NCBI RefSeq assembly: GCF_000023585.1
Contig: NC_012914.1
Span: 6,919,501-6,983,500 of the forward strand
Reading direction: 5' to 3'
Origin: Paenibacillus sp. JDR-2
GTDB taxonomy: Bacteria > Bacillota > Bacilli > Paenibacillales > Paenibacillaceae
DNA length: 64,000 nucleotides
Shown: piece after piece, positions 44,276-52,680 of the stretch
Layout: every line of letters begins with the position of its first letter
Numbering within the stretch: position 1 is the stretch's first letter
Program-made: the position numbers and the translations under genes
The notes under the pieces: generated by a model
Told to the model about the DNA's origin: nothing
What the model saw: only the letters and a program-made list of their open reading frames with translations
Database searches by the model: none

Positions 44276-45046
44276 TTATTCAAATTCCCAGCAGCTGAGG
44301 CTTAGATTACCGTATTGGTAACTGCGGTGAAGCAGCTTCGCCTGGCGGGTGCCGTCCCCTGCGCCCATGGCCAGCAGGAGCGGAATAAAATGCTCGCTTG
44401 TCGGTACCGCTTGCGCCGCATAGGGAGCTAATGCGCGATATTGGAACAACGCATCCGTATCCCATGCCTCCAGATGATCCTGCAGCCATTGATCAAAGCT
44501 TGCCGCCCAATCGTCCACGCCATCCGAACGCCAGTTCAAAGCCCGCAGATTATGAACGGTTCCCCCGCTTCCGATGATCAGAACATCCTGCTCCCGAAGA
44601 TCGGCAAGCGCTTTGCCGATCTGATACTGCTGCTCGTTCGTCAAATAACGGTTCACGGATAAAGCAATAACCGGGATATCCGCATCCGGATACAGGAGCT
44701 TCAGCACCGCCCAAGCTCCGTGATCCAGGCCGCGTTCTTCGTCCGTTACCGCCTGTATGCCCTGCGATTCAAACAGGGACACGATGCGGTCCGCCAGAGA
44801 ACGGTCCCCTTTCGCCGGATAAGTCATCCGGTACAGCTCATCCTGGAATCCGCCAAAATCGTAAATCGTGCTGTACGTCGAAGCAGCACTAACTGCCTGT
44901 ACATTCTCCTCCCAATGGGCCGAGAACAGAACAATAGCCTTTGGCTTCGGATGATTAGCAGCGAAGGATTTCAGAAATTCCGTGTAGCTGTTATCCTCTA
45001 ACACAATCGATGGCGCGCCATGCGCAAAGAAATACGATGGAAGCAT
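44276..45046 (-). CDS. Class III extradiol dioxygenase (DODA/YgiD family)
   Basis: 256 residues, cytoplasmic. Metal-site motifs are FAHGAPSIVLED, VLFSAHWEE, LDHGAWAVLKLLYP and IIGSGGTVHNLRALNW. Members open aromatic rings between or beside hydroxyl groups (4,5-DOPA dioxygenase extradiol, LigB-like); many have unknown natural substrates. It lies downstream of the esterase gene on the same strand, 26 bp apart, probably one operon controlled by the divergent XRE-cupin regulator. Confidence 0.9.
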   Translation of the reverse strand: MLPSYFFAHGAPSIVLEDNSYTEFLKSFAANHPKPKAIVLFSAHWEENVQAVSAASTYSTIYDFGGFQDELYRMTYPAKGDRSLADRIVSLFESQGIQAVTDEERGLDHGAWAVLKLLYPDADIPVIALSVNRYLTNEQQYQIGKALADLREQDVLIIGSGGTVHNLRALNWRSDGVDDWAASFDQWLQDHLEAWDTDALFQYRALAPYAAQAVPTSEHFIPLLLAMGAGDGTRQAKLLHRSYQYGNLSLSCWEFE

Positions 45047-45072
45047 AATCGTTCACTCCTTATAGATATGAT

Positions 45073-45717
45073 TTACATTCTTGCGTCTTCCTTGATCCAT
45101 TGCAGGAAATCCCGCTGATTCTCTTCGGTAACGCCATGATCGGACTTATACGTTTTGAAGGTAAGCTTGGGGGCAATCTCCCGGAAATAAGCTTCGTTCT
45201 CGTATCCGATGCTGACCGGGAATACCGAATCATATTCGCCGTGCGATATAAAGAAAGCTACCTGCTCCACGCTTTGCAACGCATATTCTTCCTTCACAAA
45301 ACCGGGCACATAACCGTTCAGAGCTATAATTCCTCTCAACTCACTGCCCATTGTAAGCGCCAGCGTCATCGCCAGAATCGCCCCTTGGCTGAAACCAAGC
45401 AGATAGCGTTGCTGCGGATCTATCGGATATTGGGCCGTTGCTTCCTTAATAAAGGCTTCCAGCTGCCCGGCTGCTTGATCGAATAAGTCACGAACCGGAT
45501 TGCCGAGGCTTTTGAGCTCATAATATTGATAACCTGCTCCAAGCCGGAGATTGCCCCGGATACCGATAATAATGAAGTCATCCGAAAGGGATTCAACCAA
45601 CCCGTGCATATTCCGCTCGTTTGAACCTTTGCCATGAAGCGTAAAAATCGTGGGGTACGTTCTGCCCGGCTCCAAACTGGACGGCAGATGAACATCATAC
45701 TCAAAGACTGCATTCAT
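45073..45717 (-). CDS. Alpha/beta hydrolase, carboxylesterase/phospholipase type
   Basis: 214 residues from the ATG at 45717, with GGAGGG about 8 bp upstream. The nucleophile elbow is LGFSQGAILAMTLA, oxyanion region FTLHGKGSNERNMHG, and the acid and base are in FISHGEYDSVFP and YKSDHGVTEEN. Family members (as in the MhqD/YodD group) often sit with ring-cleaving dioxygenases and are induced by hydroquinones. First gene of the operon. An aromatic or quinone detoxification role is inferred. Confidence 0.87.
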   Translation of the reverse strand: MNAVFEYDVHLPSSLEPGRTYPTIFTLHGKGSNERNMHGLVESLSDDFIIIGIRGNLRLGAGYQYYELKSLGNPVRDLFDQAAGQLEAFIKEATAQYPIDPQQRYLLGFSQGAILAMTLALTMGSELRGIIALNGYVPGFVKEEYALQSVEQVAFFISHGEYDSVFPVSIGYENEAYFREIAPKLTFKTYKSDHGVTEENQRDFLQWIKEDARM

Positions 45718-45825
45718 TGGACAACCCTCCATTCGCTTCAGATATATTAGTAATGTGAATATTTATTTTATATAAGAAATATAACGCTGCGAGTACTAGC
45801 CTGTCAATCGGAAAATTGTTAATAT

Positions 45826-45853
45826 AAATATTAGTTATGTATGACTAATATTT
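45826..45853. promoter_or_regulatory. Candidate XRE-cupin operator
   Basis: AAATATTAG, a 10-bp spacer, CTAATATTT: perfect 9-bp arms, 20 bp before the regulator start. A looser copy (ATATTAGTAATGTGAATATT) lies nearer the esterase gene at about 45745-45766. Confidence 0.55.
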
Positions 45854-45872
45854 TTGAGGAGTGAGCTGCGTC

Positions 45873-46421
45873 ATGGATATCGGCTCCGCCATTCGGGCTA
45901 TCCGTAAACGGAAGAACATCACGATTGCCCAAATATGCGAAGAAACCGGCTTATCCCAAGGTTTTATGAGCCAGGTCGAAACGAATAAAACTTCACCGTC
46001 GATCACAACGCTGGAGAGCATTGCGAATGCGCTTAAGGTTCCGCTAGCCTATTTGCTGCTGGACAAAAAGGAAAAGATGCAGATCGTCCGCAAGGATGGG
46101 CGCCGGATAACGACAAGCGGGCCGGACAAATTGAAGGTCTCCCACCTGAGCTCCACCAAAAATGTTCATATGATGATCGTTGAGCTTCCGCCCGGTGCAT
46201 CAACCGGAGAAAATCACGCCCATGAGGGCGAAGAAGTCCATGTCGTTATCCAAGGAACGATCTATATCGAGCAAGGCGAGGATGCCGCCGAATTAAGCGC
46301 CGGCGACTCCTTTAGCTGGAATGCATGCACCCCCCATACGGTGAAAAATATTGGGAGGGATACCGCAATAGTCATGATCTCGGTTTACACCGAATCCGAT
46401 CCTTCGAAGGCATTTCTGTAA
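45873..46421 (+). CDS. XRE-family regulator with C-terminal cupin domain
   Basis: 182 residues from the ATG at 45873 (MDIGSAIRAIRKRKNITIAQ), with GAGGAG 11 bp upstream; a GTG at 45861 is less likely. Helix-turn-helix at about 5-62 (QICEETGLSQGFMSQVETNKTSPSI). The cupin_2 domain (about 105-175) has GENHAHEGEEVHVVIQG, which may bind metal or a small ligand. It diverges from the esterase-dioxygenase genes and most likely controls them and itself. Confidence 0.92.
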   Translation: MDIGSAIRAIRKRKNITIAQICEETGLSQGFMSQVETNKTSPSITTLESIANALKVPLAYLLLDKKEKMQIVRKDGRRITTSGPDKLKVSHLSSTKNVHMMIVELPPGASTGENHAHEGEEVHVVIQGTIYIEQGEDAAELSAGDSFSWNACTPHTVKNIGRDTAIVMISVYTESDPSKAFL

Positions 46422-46426
46422 TCGAA

Positions 46427-46455
46427 CAAAAGGGCACCCCGCAGGGCGCCCTTTC
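46427..46455 (+). terminator. Terminator after the XRE-cupin gene
   Basis: AAAGGGCACCC and the complement GGGCGCCCTTT with one mismatch, followed by TCTT. Short T tract. Confidence 0.6.
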
Positions 46456-46572
46456 TTCATTTACAACAAAATAAATTATACACATTTGTTACCGCCTAAC
46501 GCCCTTTTCTCGGCCTAGCACCCTGTGATAAAGTGGAAATTGGGCCAAATAAAGATCCTCGGAGGGGAAAAC

Positions 46573-46629
46573 ATGGACGCATACCGTCCGACGAGCCTAA
46601 ACAAACTAACATACATACCTTTTCGTTGA
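46573..46629 (+). CDS. Possible 18-residue leader peptide upstream of the exporter
   Basis: ATG at 46573 has a strong site CGGAGGGG 6 bp upstream. It encodes MDAYRPTSLNKLTYIPFR and stops at 46627-46629. A short hairpin CTTTTC-GTT-GAAAAG (46619-46633) covers the stop, and CCTTT (46618-46622) can instead pair with AAAGG in the exporter's own binding site (46638-46648). This is the layout of leader-peptide-controlled resistance genes. No expression evidence; may be chance. Confidence 0.45.
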   Translation: MDAYRPTSLNKLTYIPFR

Positions 46630-46657
46630 AAAGCGAAGGAAAGGAAGGCCATTATCC

Positions 46658-48151
46658 ATGAATGCTTCTCATGCTGGCGGATCCAGCTCTGCCCCCGACT
46701 TAACGAATATTAAGCGCGGGCCCATTATCGCTACAATTATAATTGGCGCTTTTATCGCCATTCTGAATGAAACACTGCTAGGTAACGCGCTTCCGGAGTT
46801 AATGAAAGCCTTTGAAGTTGGCCCTTCAACCATTCAATGGCTCACAACGGCTTATATGCTTGTTGTAGGCGTACTCGTTCCGGTAACGGCATTGCTTCAA
46901 CAATGGTTTACAACCAGGCAGATGTTTATAGGCGCCATGACCTTGTTTTTCGCGGGTACGGTTATTTCGGCCGTTGCTCCCGAATTTGGCGTTCTGCTTG
47001 TAGGACGGATTGTTCAAGCCATCGGGACCGGTTTGATGCTTCCCGTATTGATGAACACCATTATGGTTATTTTCCCTCCTGAAAAACGCGGGGGAGCCAT
47101 GGGTCTGATCGGGCTTGTCATTATGGCGGCACCGGCCATCGGACCCACTCTGTCCGGTGTTATTATGGACTCGCTCAACTGGCGCTGGCTGTTTATTCTC
47201 GTTATTCCTCTTGCGGCTTTGTCGATTATCTTCTCCTTTATGTTCCTGAAGAACGTATCGGATATTACGAAGCCTAAGGTGGATATTATCTCGATTCTGC
47301 TTTCCACGATCGGCTTCGGCGGACTTGTATACGGCTTCAGCTCGACGGGCGAGAAAGGCTGGTCGGATCCGGTGGTTATCTGGACGATCGCCGTTGGCGC
47401 GGTAGCGCTCATTATCTTTATCTTGCGCCAGTTGAGACTGGAGGCTCCGATTCTGGACCTGCGGGCTTTCAAATCGCCGATGTTCTCCATCGTAACGATC
47501 CTGCTCTTCGTTCTTATGATGACATTGTTCTCGACAATGACGCTGCTTCCAATGTTCCTGCAAGGCGCACTTCTGATGACGGCATTCACTTCCGGCATCA
47601 TTATGCTTCCGGGCAGCATTGTGAACGGCATTATGGCTCCGATCTCCGGTGTATTGTTCGATAAATTCGGTCCTCGTATTCTTGTAACGCCTGGCCTTAT
47701 CCTTGTGGCGATCTCGCTATGGATGTTTACCGGTATCGATGCCACGGCAAGCAAAGGACATATCATCATGATTCATATTATTATGATGGTTGGTATTTCC
47801 CTTGTGATGATGCCGGCTCAAACCTCCGGTCTGAACCAGCTGCCGCGCCATCTTTATCCGCATGGTACGGCGATCCTGAACACCCTGCAGCAAGTATCGG
47901 GTGCTATCGGCACAGCGCTGTTCATCAGTATTATGAGTAACGGCACCAAAGATTATCTGAAGACTTCCTCCGATCCGGGCTCGCCGGCTGAGCAGGCTCA
48001 CGGTATGGTCGCAGGTATTCATGACGCCTTCTGGATTGGTCTTATTGTCGCCATTGCTGCCATTATTATCGGTTTGTTTGTGAAACGCACCAAGCCGCCT
48101 GAAGGTGATCAGGGAGCGGAAGGCGAGAAAAAAGTAAGCATGAGCCATTAA
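46658..48151 (+). CDS. MFS multidrug exporter, DHA2 (EmrB/QacA) family
   Basis: 497 residues, probably 14 helices. Motifs include LNETLLGNALPELMKAF, IQWLTTAYMLVVGVLVPVTA, the motif-C-like GPTLSGVIMDSLNWRWLFIL and many Met-rich helices. GGAAAGGAAGG lies 9 bp before the ATG. Proton-driven drug or toxin export is expected. A small upstream reading frame may control its translation. It is the second DHA2 protein of this window but is not a close repeat of the one at 6524. Confidence 0.92.
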   Translation: MNASHAGGSSSAPDLTNIKRGPIIATIIIGAFIAILNETLLGNALPELMKAFEVGPSTIQWLTTAYMLVVGVLVPVTALLQQWFTTRQMFIGAMTLFFAGTVISAVAPEFGVLLVGRIVQAIGTGLMLPVLMNTIMVIFPPEKRGGAMGLIGLVIMAAPAIGPTLSGVIMDSLNWRWLFILVIPLAALSIIFSFMFLKNVSDITKPKVDIISILLSTIGFGGLVYGFSSTGEKGWSDPVVIWTIAVGAVALIIFILRQLRLEAPILDLRAFKSPMFSIVTILLFVLMMTLFSTMTLLPMFLQGALLMTAFTSGIIMLPGSIVNGIMAPISGVLFDKFGPRILVTPGLILVAISLWMFTGIDATASKGHIIMIHIIMMVGISLVMMPAQTSGLNQLPRHLYPHGTAILNTLQQVSGAIGTALFISIMSNGTKDYLKTSSDPGSPAEQAHGMVAGIHDAFWIGLIVAIAAIIIGLFVKRTKPPEGDQGAEGEKKVSMSH

Positions 48152-48161
48152 TTTAGTGAAC

Positions 48162-48197
48162 AAAAGCGCCCTCCAGATGATTCTGAAGGGCGCTTGC
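48162..48197. terminator. Shared terminator, exporter and siderophore-binding genes
   Basis: AAGCGCCCT and AGGGCGCTT around a 13-base loop lie between convergent genes, with A/T tracts on both sides. Confidence 0.75.
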
Positions 48198-48207
48198 TCT
48201 TTGGAGC

Positions 48208-49179
48208 TTATTTCAGGAAGCCTTCTTTGAAGATTGCAAGCAGGCTTTCCAACGTAGTAGGATCACTGTAAGACGATGCTTCCGTATCGATTTCGATAAC
48301 ATGGTTGTTTTTAACCGCAGGGATGTTCTTCCATGTGTCCGTATTCATAAAGGCATTGTCGTTCGCGCTGCTTCTGCTGAGTACGATATAATCGCCCGCA
48401 TATTCAGACAACAGCTCCTGCGACAAAGTGTAGTAGCCAGGTCCTTGAGCATCCTTCGCTACCTTCTCAGGCATTTTCAGACCCATTGCTTGGTACAATA
48501 CTTCCGTGCCGCGTGCCCAATGGTCGCCAAATACGTAGAAGCTCTTCGCGTCCGTCTCAATGACGGATACGGTTGCATTCTCGCCGATCTTGGCTTTAAT
48601 CTCGTCGCCAATTGCGGCAGCACGGGATTTGAAGTCGTCAACCCAAGTTTGCGCTTCTTTTTCTTTGCCAAGAATCTTGCCGATTTCCAGCTGCTGGTTC
48701 AGGTAATCAAGCTTCCCCCAAGTAAAAGCAACCGTAGGAGCGATCTCGCTTAGCTTGGCAACATTCTTGCTCTCTGTCCCAACCACAATCAGGTCCGGAT
48801 CCAGCTCGATGATTTTCTCCAGATCCTCATCGGATACGACCTCAACGCCTTTCAGCTTGTCGGTGAAGAGCGGGCTCATGTTGGTCCATTGGTCTACGCC
48901 AACAATGTTAGCGCCCATGGAGATCATATTCGGTGCGTAAGCCAGTGCTACGATGCGCTTTGGATTAGCGGGAATTTCAACCGGGCCGCTCTCGGACTGG
49001 TAAGTAACCGTTCCGGATGCCGGCTGTTCCGCCGCAGCGGATTCTGTTGCCGCAGGTGTTTCGGCAGCTGCCGCGGAACCGTTATTTGCATTGTTCGTGT
49101 TGTTGGTTTTGTTGCTGCCGCATGCGCTAAGAACAACAACAAGTACAAGCAGCATAATTGCAGGAATAAACTTTTTCAT
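48208..49179 (-). CDS. Iron-siderophore ABC transporter binding lipoprotein
   Basis: 323 residues. Lipoprotein signal with lipobox LSAC (Cys about 20), an Asn/Ala-rich linker, then a class III (FecB/FhuD/BtuF-like) binding fold: IPANPKRIVALAYAPNMISMGANIVGV, LDPDLIVVGTESKNVAKL, VSVIETDAKSFYVFGDHW. AAAGGAGCTAGACC precedes the ATG. A good Fur box upstream shows iron control. No permease or ATPase is beside it, so it must use a shared or remote transporter. The siderophore is unknown. Confidence 0.92.
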   Translation of the reverse strand: MKKFIPAIMLLVLVVVLSACGSNKTNNTNNANNGSAAAAETPAATESAAAEQPASGTVTYQSESGPVEIPANPKRIVALAYAPNMISMGANIVGVDQWTNMSPLFTDKLKGVEVVSDEDLEKIIELDPDLIVVGTESKNVAKLSEIAPTVAFTWGKLDYLNQQLEIGKILGKEKEAQTWVDDFKSRAAAIGDEIKAKIGENATVSVIETDAKSFYVFGDHWARGTEVLYQAMGLKMPEKVAKDAQGPGYYTLSQELLSEYAGDYIVLSRSSANDNAFMNTDTWKNIPAVKNNHVIEIDTEASSYSDPTTLESLLAIFKEGFLK

Positions 49180-49216
49180 GGTCTAGCTCCTTTTATTTTT
49201 GAATGGCATTAATTAC

Positions 49217-49235
49217 GATAATGATTCTCAATATC
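49217..49235. promoter_or_regulatory. Fur box
   Basis: GATAATGATTCTCAATATC matches the 19-bp Fur consensus at 16 of 19 positions, 38 bp before the siderophore-binding protein start. Repression by iron-loaded Fur is expected. Confidence 0.85.
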
Positions 49236-49321
49236 ACATTGAATAACTATAAATGGTTATTGAAAGTCTGTCAATGTGTGCAAAATAAATTTCAAGTTGC
49301 GAAAGCGGAGGTTGTTTTTAC

Positions 49322-49849
49322 ATGAGCACGGACAAATTGCGGTATCCGATCGGGCCTTTCGAAGAAACATGCGACCCATCGGCCGAGCAGCGCAGCAATT
49401 GGATGAAAGAGATTGAGCGGATGCCGTCGCGGCTTCGGAAAGCGGTGGAAAGCCTGTCCGAGGATCAGCTGGCAATTCCTTACCGCCCCGGCGGCTGGAC
49501 GATCCGGCAAGTCGTTCATCATCTGGCGGATAACGATATGAACTCCTATATCCGGTTCAAGAAAGCAATGACCGAGGACAATCCGGCCGCTTCCACGTAC
49601 CGGCAGAACATGTGGGCAGAGCTTAACGACTACGAAGCACCCATTGAGGACTCGCTTGTTCTGATCGAAGCGCTGCGCAGCCGGTTTGCCGTACTGCTGC
49701 AAGGGATGCAGTCATGGGACTTTGCAAGAACATTTACGAGCCCGACAACCGGACTTATGACGCTGGATACGGCGATACAACGCTTTGAATGGCATGGCCG
49801 GCATCATCTTGCCCAAATCAACTCATTAAAAAAGCGTATGGGCTGGTAG
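49322..49849 (+). CDS. yfiT: YfiT/BstA-like DinB-superfamily thiol transferase
   Basis: 175 residues, four-helix DinB-type bundle. The three metal-binding His are in IRQVVHHLADND (about 60) and FEWHGRHHLAQIN (about 160). The N-terminus LRYPIGPFEETCDPS is typical of YfiT. Homologues are Ni/Zn-dependent bacillithiol S-transferases or hydrolases that detoxify electrophiles. CGGAGGTTGTTTTTAC precedes the ATG. The stop codon lies in the loop of the shared terminator. Confidence 0.88.
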   Translation: MSTDKLRYPIGPFEETCDPSAEQRSNWMKEIERMPSRLRKAVESLSEDQLAIPYRPGGWTIRQVVHHLADNDMNSYIRFKKAMTEDNPAASTYRQNMWAELNDYEAPIEDSLVLIEALRSRFAVLLQGMQSWDFARTFTSPTTGLMTLDTAIQRFEWHGRHHLAQINSLKKRMGW

Positions 49850-49859
49850 CCCATACGCT
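49833..49859. terminator. Terminator shared by YfiT-like and YjbR-like genes
   Basis: AGCGTATGGGCT-GGT-AGCCCATACGCT is a perfect 12-bp stem. The minus-strand side has a strong T run (TTTTTTAAT), the plus side a weaker one. Confidence 0.8.
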
Positions 49860-49874
49860 GTTTACTTATCTCCG

Positions 49875-50252
49875 TTATCTTGCGACACTTTCCAACACCT
49901 GCTTCACCAGACGCTTCGGCGCGGCCAGCAAATAAGCTTCCTGAATAAGCACGGTCAGCTCATCCCAATTCGGACCCGCTTCCATATCAACGGATACCCA
50001 GCCATGATGGCCGATATAAGGCGTCTTGACATAGCCGCCCTGCTCAAGCAGCAGGTACTGCTGCTCCTTTGTCGCTTTGATCGACAGGCTCGGCAGGACG
50101 CTGTTATGCCCTTCCCCCATCATAATGAAGGTTTTGCCCTTTACCTTCATCACGTCATGCCCAAATCCGTCAACGATTTGGTCTACCTCCGGCAATGCGG
50201 AGCAAATGCCCTGCACCCGCTCCAGCATCGCTTTCCCCAGCTCCGTCTTCAT
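49875..50252 (-). CDS. MmcQ/YjbR family protein
   Basis: 125 residues covering the whole family length. Conserved features: GFGHDVMKVKGKTFIMMGEG and GWVSVDMEAGPNWDELTVLIQEAYLLAAPKRL. The fold resembles a double-wing DNA-binding domain, but no function is established. It starts 2 bp after the YdeI-like gene ends; last of a three-gene operon. Confidence 0.88.
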   Translation of the reverse strand: MKTELGKAMLERVQGICSALPEVDQIVDGFGHDVMKVKGKTFIMMGEGHNSVLPSLSIKATKEQQYLLLEQGGYVKTPYIGHHGWVSVDMEAGPNWDELTVLIQEAYLLAAPKRLVKQVLESVAR

Positions 50253-50254
50253 CC

Positions 50255-50935
50255 TTATCCCTCTCTTCTCCGGTACAGGTCTATACTCTTGTAGCCTTCT
50301 CCCAGAACAACCCTCATCTCGGCTTTCCGTTTGGCTCTGGTCTCCTCTTGTACGGCACTAAACACATAACGGGCCCAATCCTTGCGGTACCCCGGGGTAA
50401 GCGAACGGAAGAACGCCAGAGTCTCCGGATTCTCCCGAAGCTCCTCTTCTACCTGGGACACGAGAGCCTCGTAGTCGGTCACACTCTGGCTTGGCTTCTT
50501 AGAGGATGATGCTCCCTTCTTCCGGGCTTCGGACTTGAAGCCTACAACCGTAAAGACGTCATCCAATCCCACCATACGCGCAAATTTGATCTCGCTGTTC
50601 CCGATATAGCCATCTTCCTCGCTCGCTCCCAGCCCTTCAAACAGACTGTCCCGGTGAATGTAGGTCGGATACGCTTTATTGCCCTTCTTCGGATAGGCGG
50701 CATACAAATAACCGCTCTCCTCCAGATAGTTCTTCTCTATAATTTCACTCATCAGCTTCTGCAAAGAAGGCATATCCAGGACAAAAGCAAAGATCAAGTC
50801 ATAACGGCTGCCCGCCTGCAGCTCTGTTTCGTACTGCTCCAAGCCTGCCAAGGCATCATTGCCCTCCGGCTGATGAAGAATTGCTGCTTTTTTATACTTA
50901 TGTAAATTCAACTTCTCCACGATCGTCTTGCTCAT
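50255..50935 (-). CDS. YdeI/OmpD-associated (OmdA) domain protein
   Basis: 226 residues in two parts. The C-terminal part (about 165-220; FFRSLTPGYRKDWARYVFSA and EETRAKRKAEMRVVL) is the YdeI/OmdA motif. The N-terminal part (YKKAAILHQPEGNDALAGLE; YDLIFAFVLDMPSLQKLM) resembles DUF3052-like small domains. The function is unknown, although the family has been linked to protection from bacteriocins and peptides. GGAGGTTACCC precedes the ATG. The start overlaps the upstream SRPBCC gene by 38 bp, so translation is coupled. Confidence 0.82.
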   Translation of the reverse strand: MSKTIVEKLNLHKYKKAAILHQPEGNDALAGLEQYETELQAGSRYDLIFAFVLDMPSLQKLMSEIIEKNYLEESGYLYAAYPKKGNKAYPTYIHRDSLFEGLGASEEDGYIGNSEIKFARMVGLDDVFTVVGFKSEARKKGASSSKKPSQSVTDYEALVSQVEEELRENPETLAFFRSLTPGYRKDWARYVFSAVQEETRAKRKAEMRVVLGEGYKSIDLYRRREG

Positions 50936-51398
50936 GGGTAACCTCCGATTCTTTCACATGCGCATAAGGCGCTTTGTCGTGTACGAGACCGAGCTGAATG
51001 CCATGCTCCAGATAGGCCTTTGCTCCGCATAATACAATCGTGAAGCCTTCCGTTGAACCAATCGCCCGCTGCACGATTTCCTCTGCTTCTCCCTGGAAGC
51101 CGGAATCGGTAACGGTCACAAAGGTTTCCGATTCGGACAAGGCGGTAAACGTCCATTCGGCTCTTGTTCCCCAGTCGATGACAATGCGTTTATTCGTCTC
51201 AAGCTCCAGTACGCGGACCGGTGCCGAAGCTCCGTACATCTCCCAGAACCACTCAACCTGACTGCCCGCTTCCAGCTTTCCGCTGCTTCCCGTAAACCAG
51301 AACTTCGTTGTAATAGCCGGATCGATAAAAGCCTCATACACTTCGCTCACCGGACGCCTGATCATCATTTCCGCTTTAGCTGCTATTGTTGTTGCCAC
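50898..51398 (-). CDS. SRPBCC / AHSA1-like domain protein
   Basis: 166 residues of the START/Bet v1-like hydrophobic-pocket fold (MMIRRPVSEVYEAFIDPAIT; KFWFTGSSGKLEAGSQVEW; LCGAKAYLEHGIQLGLVHD). GGGGGAGG lies about 8 bp before the ATG. Proteins of this group bind small lipophilic molecules; no enzyme activity can be assigned. First gene of the SRPBCC-YdeI-YjbR operon. A stretch of 132 bp upstream shows no clear gene. Confidence 0.88.
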   Translation of the reverse strand: MATTIAAKAEMMIRRPVSEVYEAFIDPAITTKFWFTGSSGKLEAGSQVEWFWEMYGASAPVRVLELETNKRIVIDWGTRAEWTFTALSESETFVTVTDSGFQGEAEEIVQRAIGSTEGFTIVLCGAKAYLEHGIQLGLVHDKAPYAHVKESEVTHEQDDRGEVEFT

Positions 51399-51530
51399 CG
51401 TCGAACCTCCCCCTGTCGTTTACTACTTCCTTATTTCTATATTGGCCGGCAGTGAACCTGCTAAACCTGCTGCAAGCGGCCGTATACCCGATAATTTTGC
51501 CAGTCCTCTTTTGAGGAGTGGCTTCTTTTA

Positions 51531-52106
51531 TTATTTTTCCAGCTTTTTGTAAACCGCCTTTATGAATCCGCCAAACACTTCATGGCTGTAGGTGAAGCCG
51601 TGCTTCAGGTAATAACGAAGCGCATCTTCATTGCCATTCGATACATAGATGAACAGCAGGTCAACGCCCGGAAAGCTCTCCAGCCATTCTATCGAAGACT
51701 CGAACAGCTTTTTGCCCAGTCCCATGCTCCGGTAGCCGTCACGCAAATACAAATTGCTGAGGAAGCCAATCTTCTTCGGAAGCTCTACCCAGTCCGGGTA
51801 AAAACCCATGCTGTCAGCCAAATCCCGGTTAGGAGCCCAAGCGGGAAGCTTATCATCCCCTGGCTCCAGATCTTCTACCGTCGAGAACGCGTAGCCAACC
51901 GGTACGCCTTCATCCCTCACGATTAGAACATGGGTATGAAGCGCACCGTCATAGCTTCTGCGCATCCGCGTATCAAAGTTCATCCGGTAGAATATTTCCG
52001 GAGCCATGACAGCCCTGGACTGCTGGAAGGCCATCAGCTCGTTGCACAGCTCCCGGCAAGGCTCAATGTTGCCATCCGTTACAACCTCTATCGTTATGTT
52101 CGTCAT
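51531..52106 (-). CDS. GNAT-family N-acetyltransferase
   Basis: 191 residues from the ATG at 52106 (MTNITIEVVTDGN), with AGGGGG 6 bp upstream; the frame extends to 52172 without a better start. The acetyl-CoA site is LSNLYLRDGYRSMGLGKKLFESSIEWL (motif A, Q/RxxGxG/A). The motif B region is VSNGNEDALRYYLKHGF. Substrate unknown. Stands alone between the SRPBCC operons. Confidence 0.88.
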   Translation of the reverse strand: MTNITIEVVTDGNIEPCRELCNELMAFQQSRAVMAPEIFYRMNFDTRMRRSYDGALHTHVLIVRDEGVPVGYAFSTVEDLEPGDDKLPAWAPNRDLADSMGFYPDWVELPKKIGFLSNLYLRDGYRSMGLGKKLFESSIEWLESFPGVDLLFIYVSNGNEDALRYYLKHGFTYSHEVFGGFIKAVYKKLEK

Positions 52107-52189
52107 GTGCTGCCCCCTGCGTGCTCTTCCTTTTGTATAACTAAAATACCGTGAACGGCTATCCCAATGCAATCGGCTTTTGGGCGCAA

Positions 52190-52215
52190 AAAAAAGAGCC
52201 TCTGCCTAGAGACTC
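52190..52215 (-). terminator. Terminator of the second SRPBCC gene
   Basis: On the minus strand AAGAGTCTCT and AGAGGCTCTT pair, followed by eight T. Confidence 0.8.
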
Positions 52216-52227
52216 TTCCTCCATGTT

Positions 52228-52662
52228 CTATTCAAACAGCTTGCCCAGCGCATTCAGCATTTCGCCTGTGCCATGCTCGCGTATCTCCGGCGTATCATGC
52301 CCGTCGAAGAAGGCGCCTTGCTCGGTGAATACCAGCTTTGTTCCGCTGTCCACGGGGAACAATTCGATTGTAGTCGTCGAAACGGACATCCGCGTGTCGT
52401 TCATATCCAGCGTGTACGTGTAGACAATACGCTCGGCCGGTACAATCTCCTGATAGACCGCGTCAAAGGTAAAGACCGGTCCCTCCGGCGGCCCGCCGCT
52501 GCTGTACTCGCGCCCGCCTACCCGGAATTCGAATTGATCGGGCTTCGAGAACCACTTACCCTTTACCTCCGGATCGGCAAAAGCTTCGAATACCCGCTCC
52601 GCGCCAGTCTTGTAAGTACGTTCAACAACAAAGGTTGCATGCTTAACAAATCTTTCGGTCAT
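52228..52662 (-). CDS. SRPBCC / AHSA1-like domain protein
   Basis: 144 residues, a single START-like domain (FVVERTYKTGAERVFEAFAD; VGGREYSSGGPPEGPVFTFD; LVFTEQGAFFDGHDTPEIRE). TAAGGAGG lies about 9 bp before the ATG. In bacilli such genes often follow an ArsR regulator; here the nearest regulator is the MerR gene upstream on the same strand, and a triplicated 41-bp repeat fills the promoter region. Possibly part of a MerR-controlled response. Ligand unknown. Confidence 0.88.
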   Translation of the reverse strand: MTERFVKHATFVVERTYKTGAERVFEAFADPEVKGKWFSKPDQFEFRVGGREYSSGGPPEGPVFTFDAVYQEIVPAERIVYTYTLDMNDTRMSVSTTTIELFPVDSGTKLVFTEQGAFFDGHDTPEIREHGTGEMLNALGKLFE

Positions 52663-52680
52663 AGTGAATGATCCTCCTTA

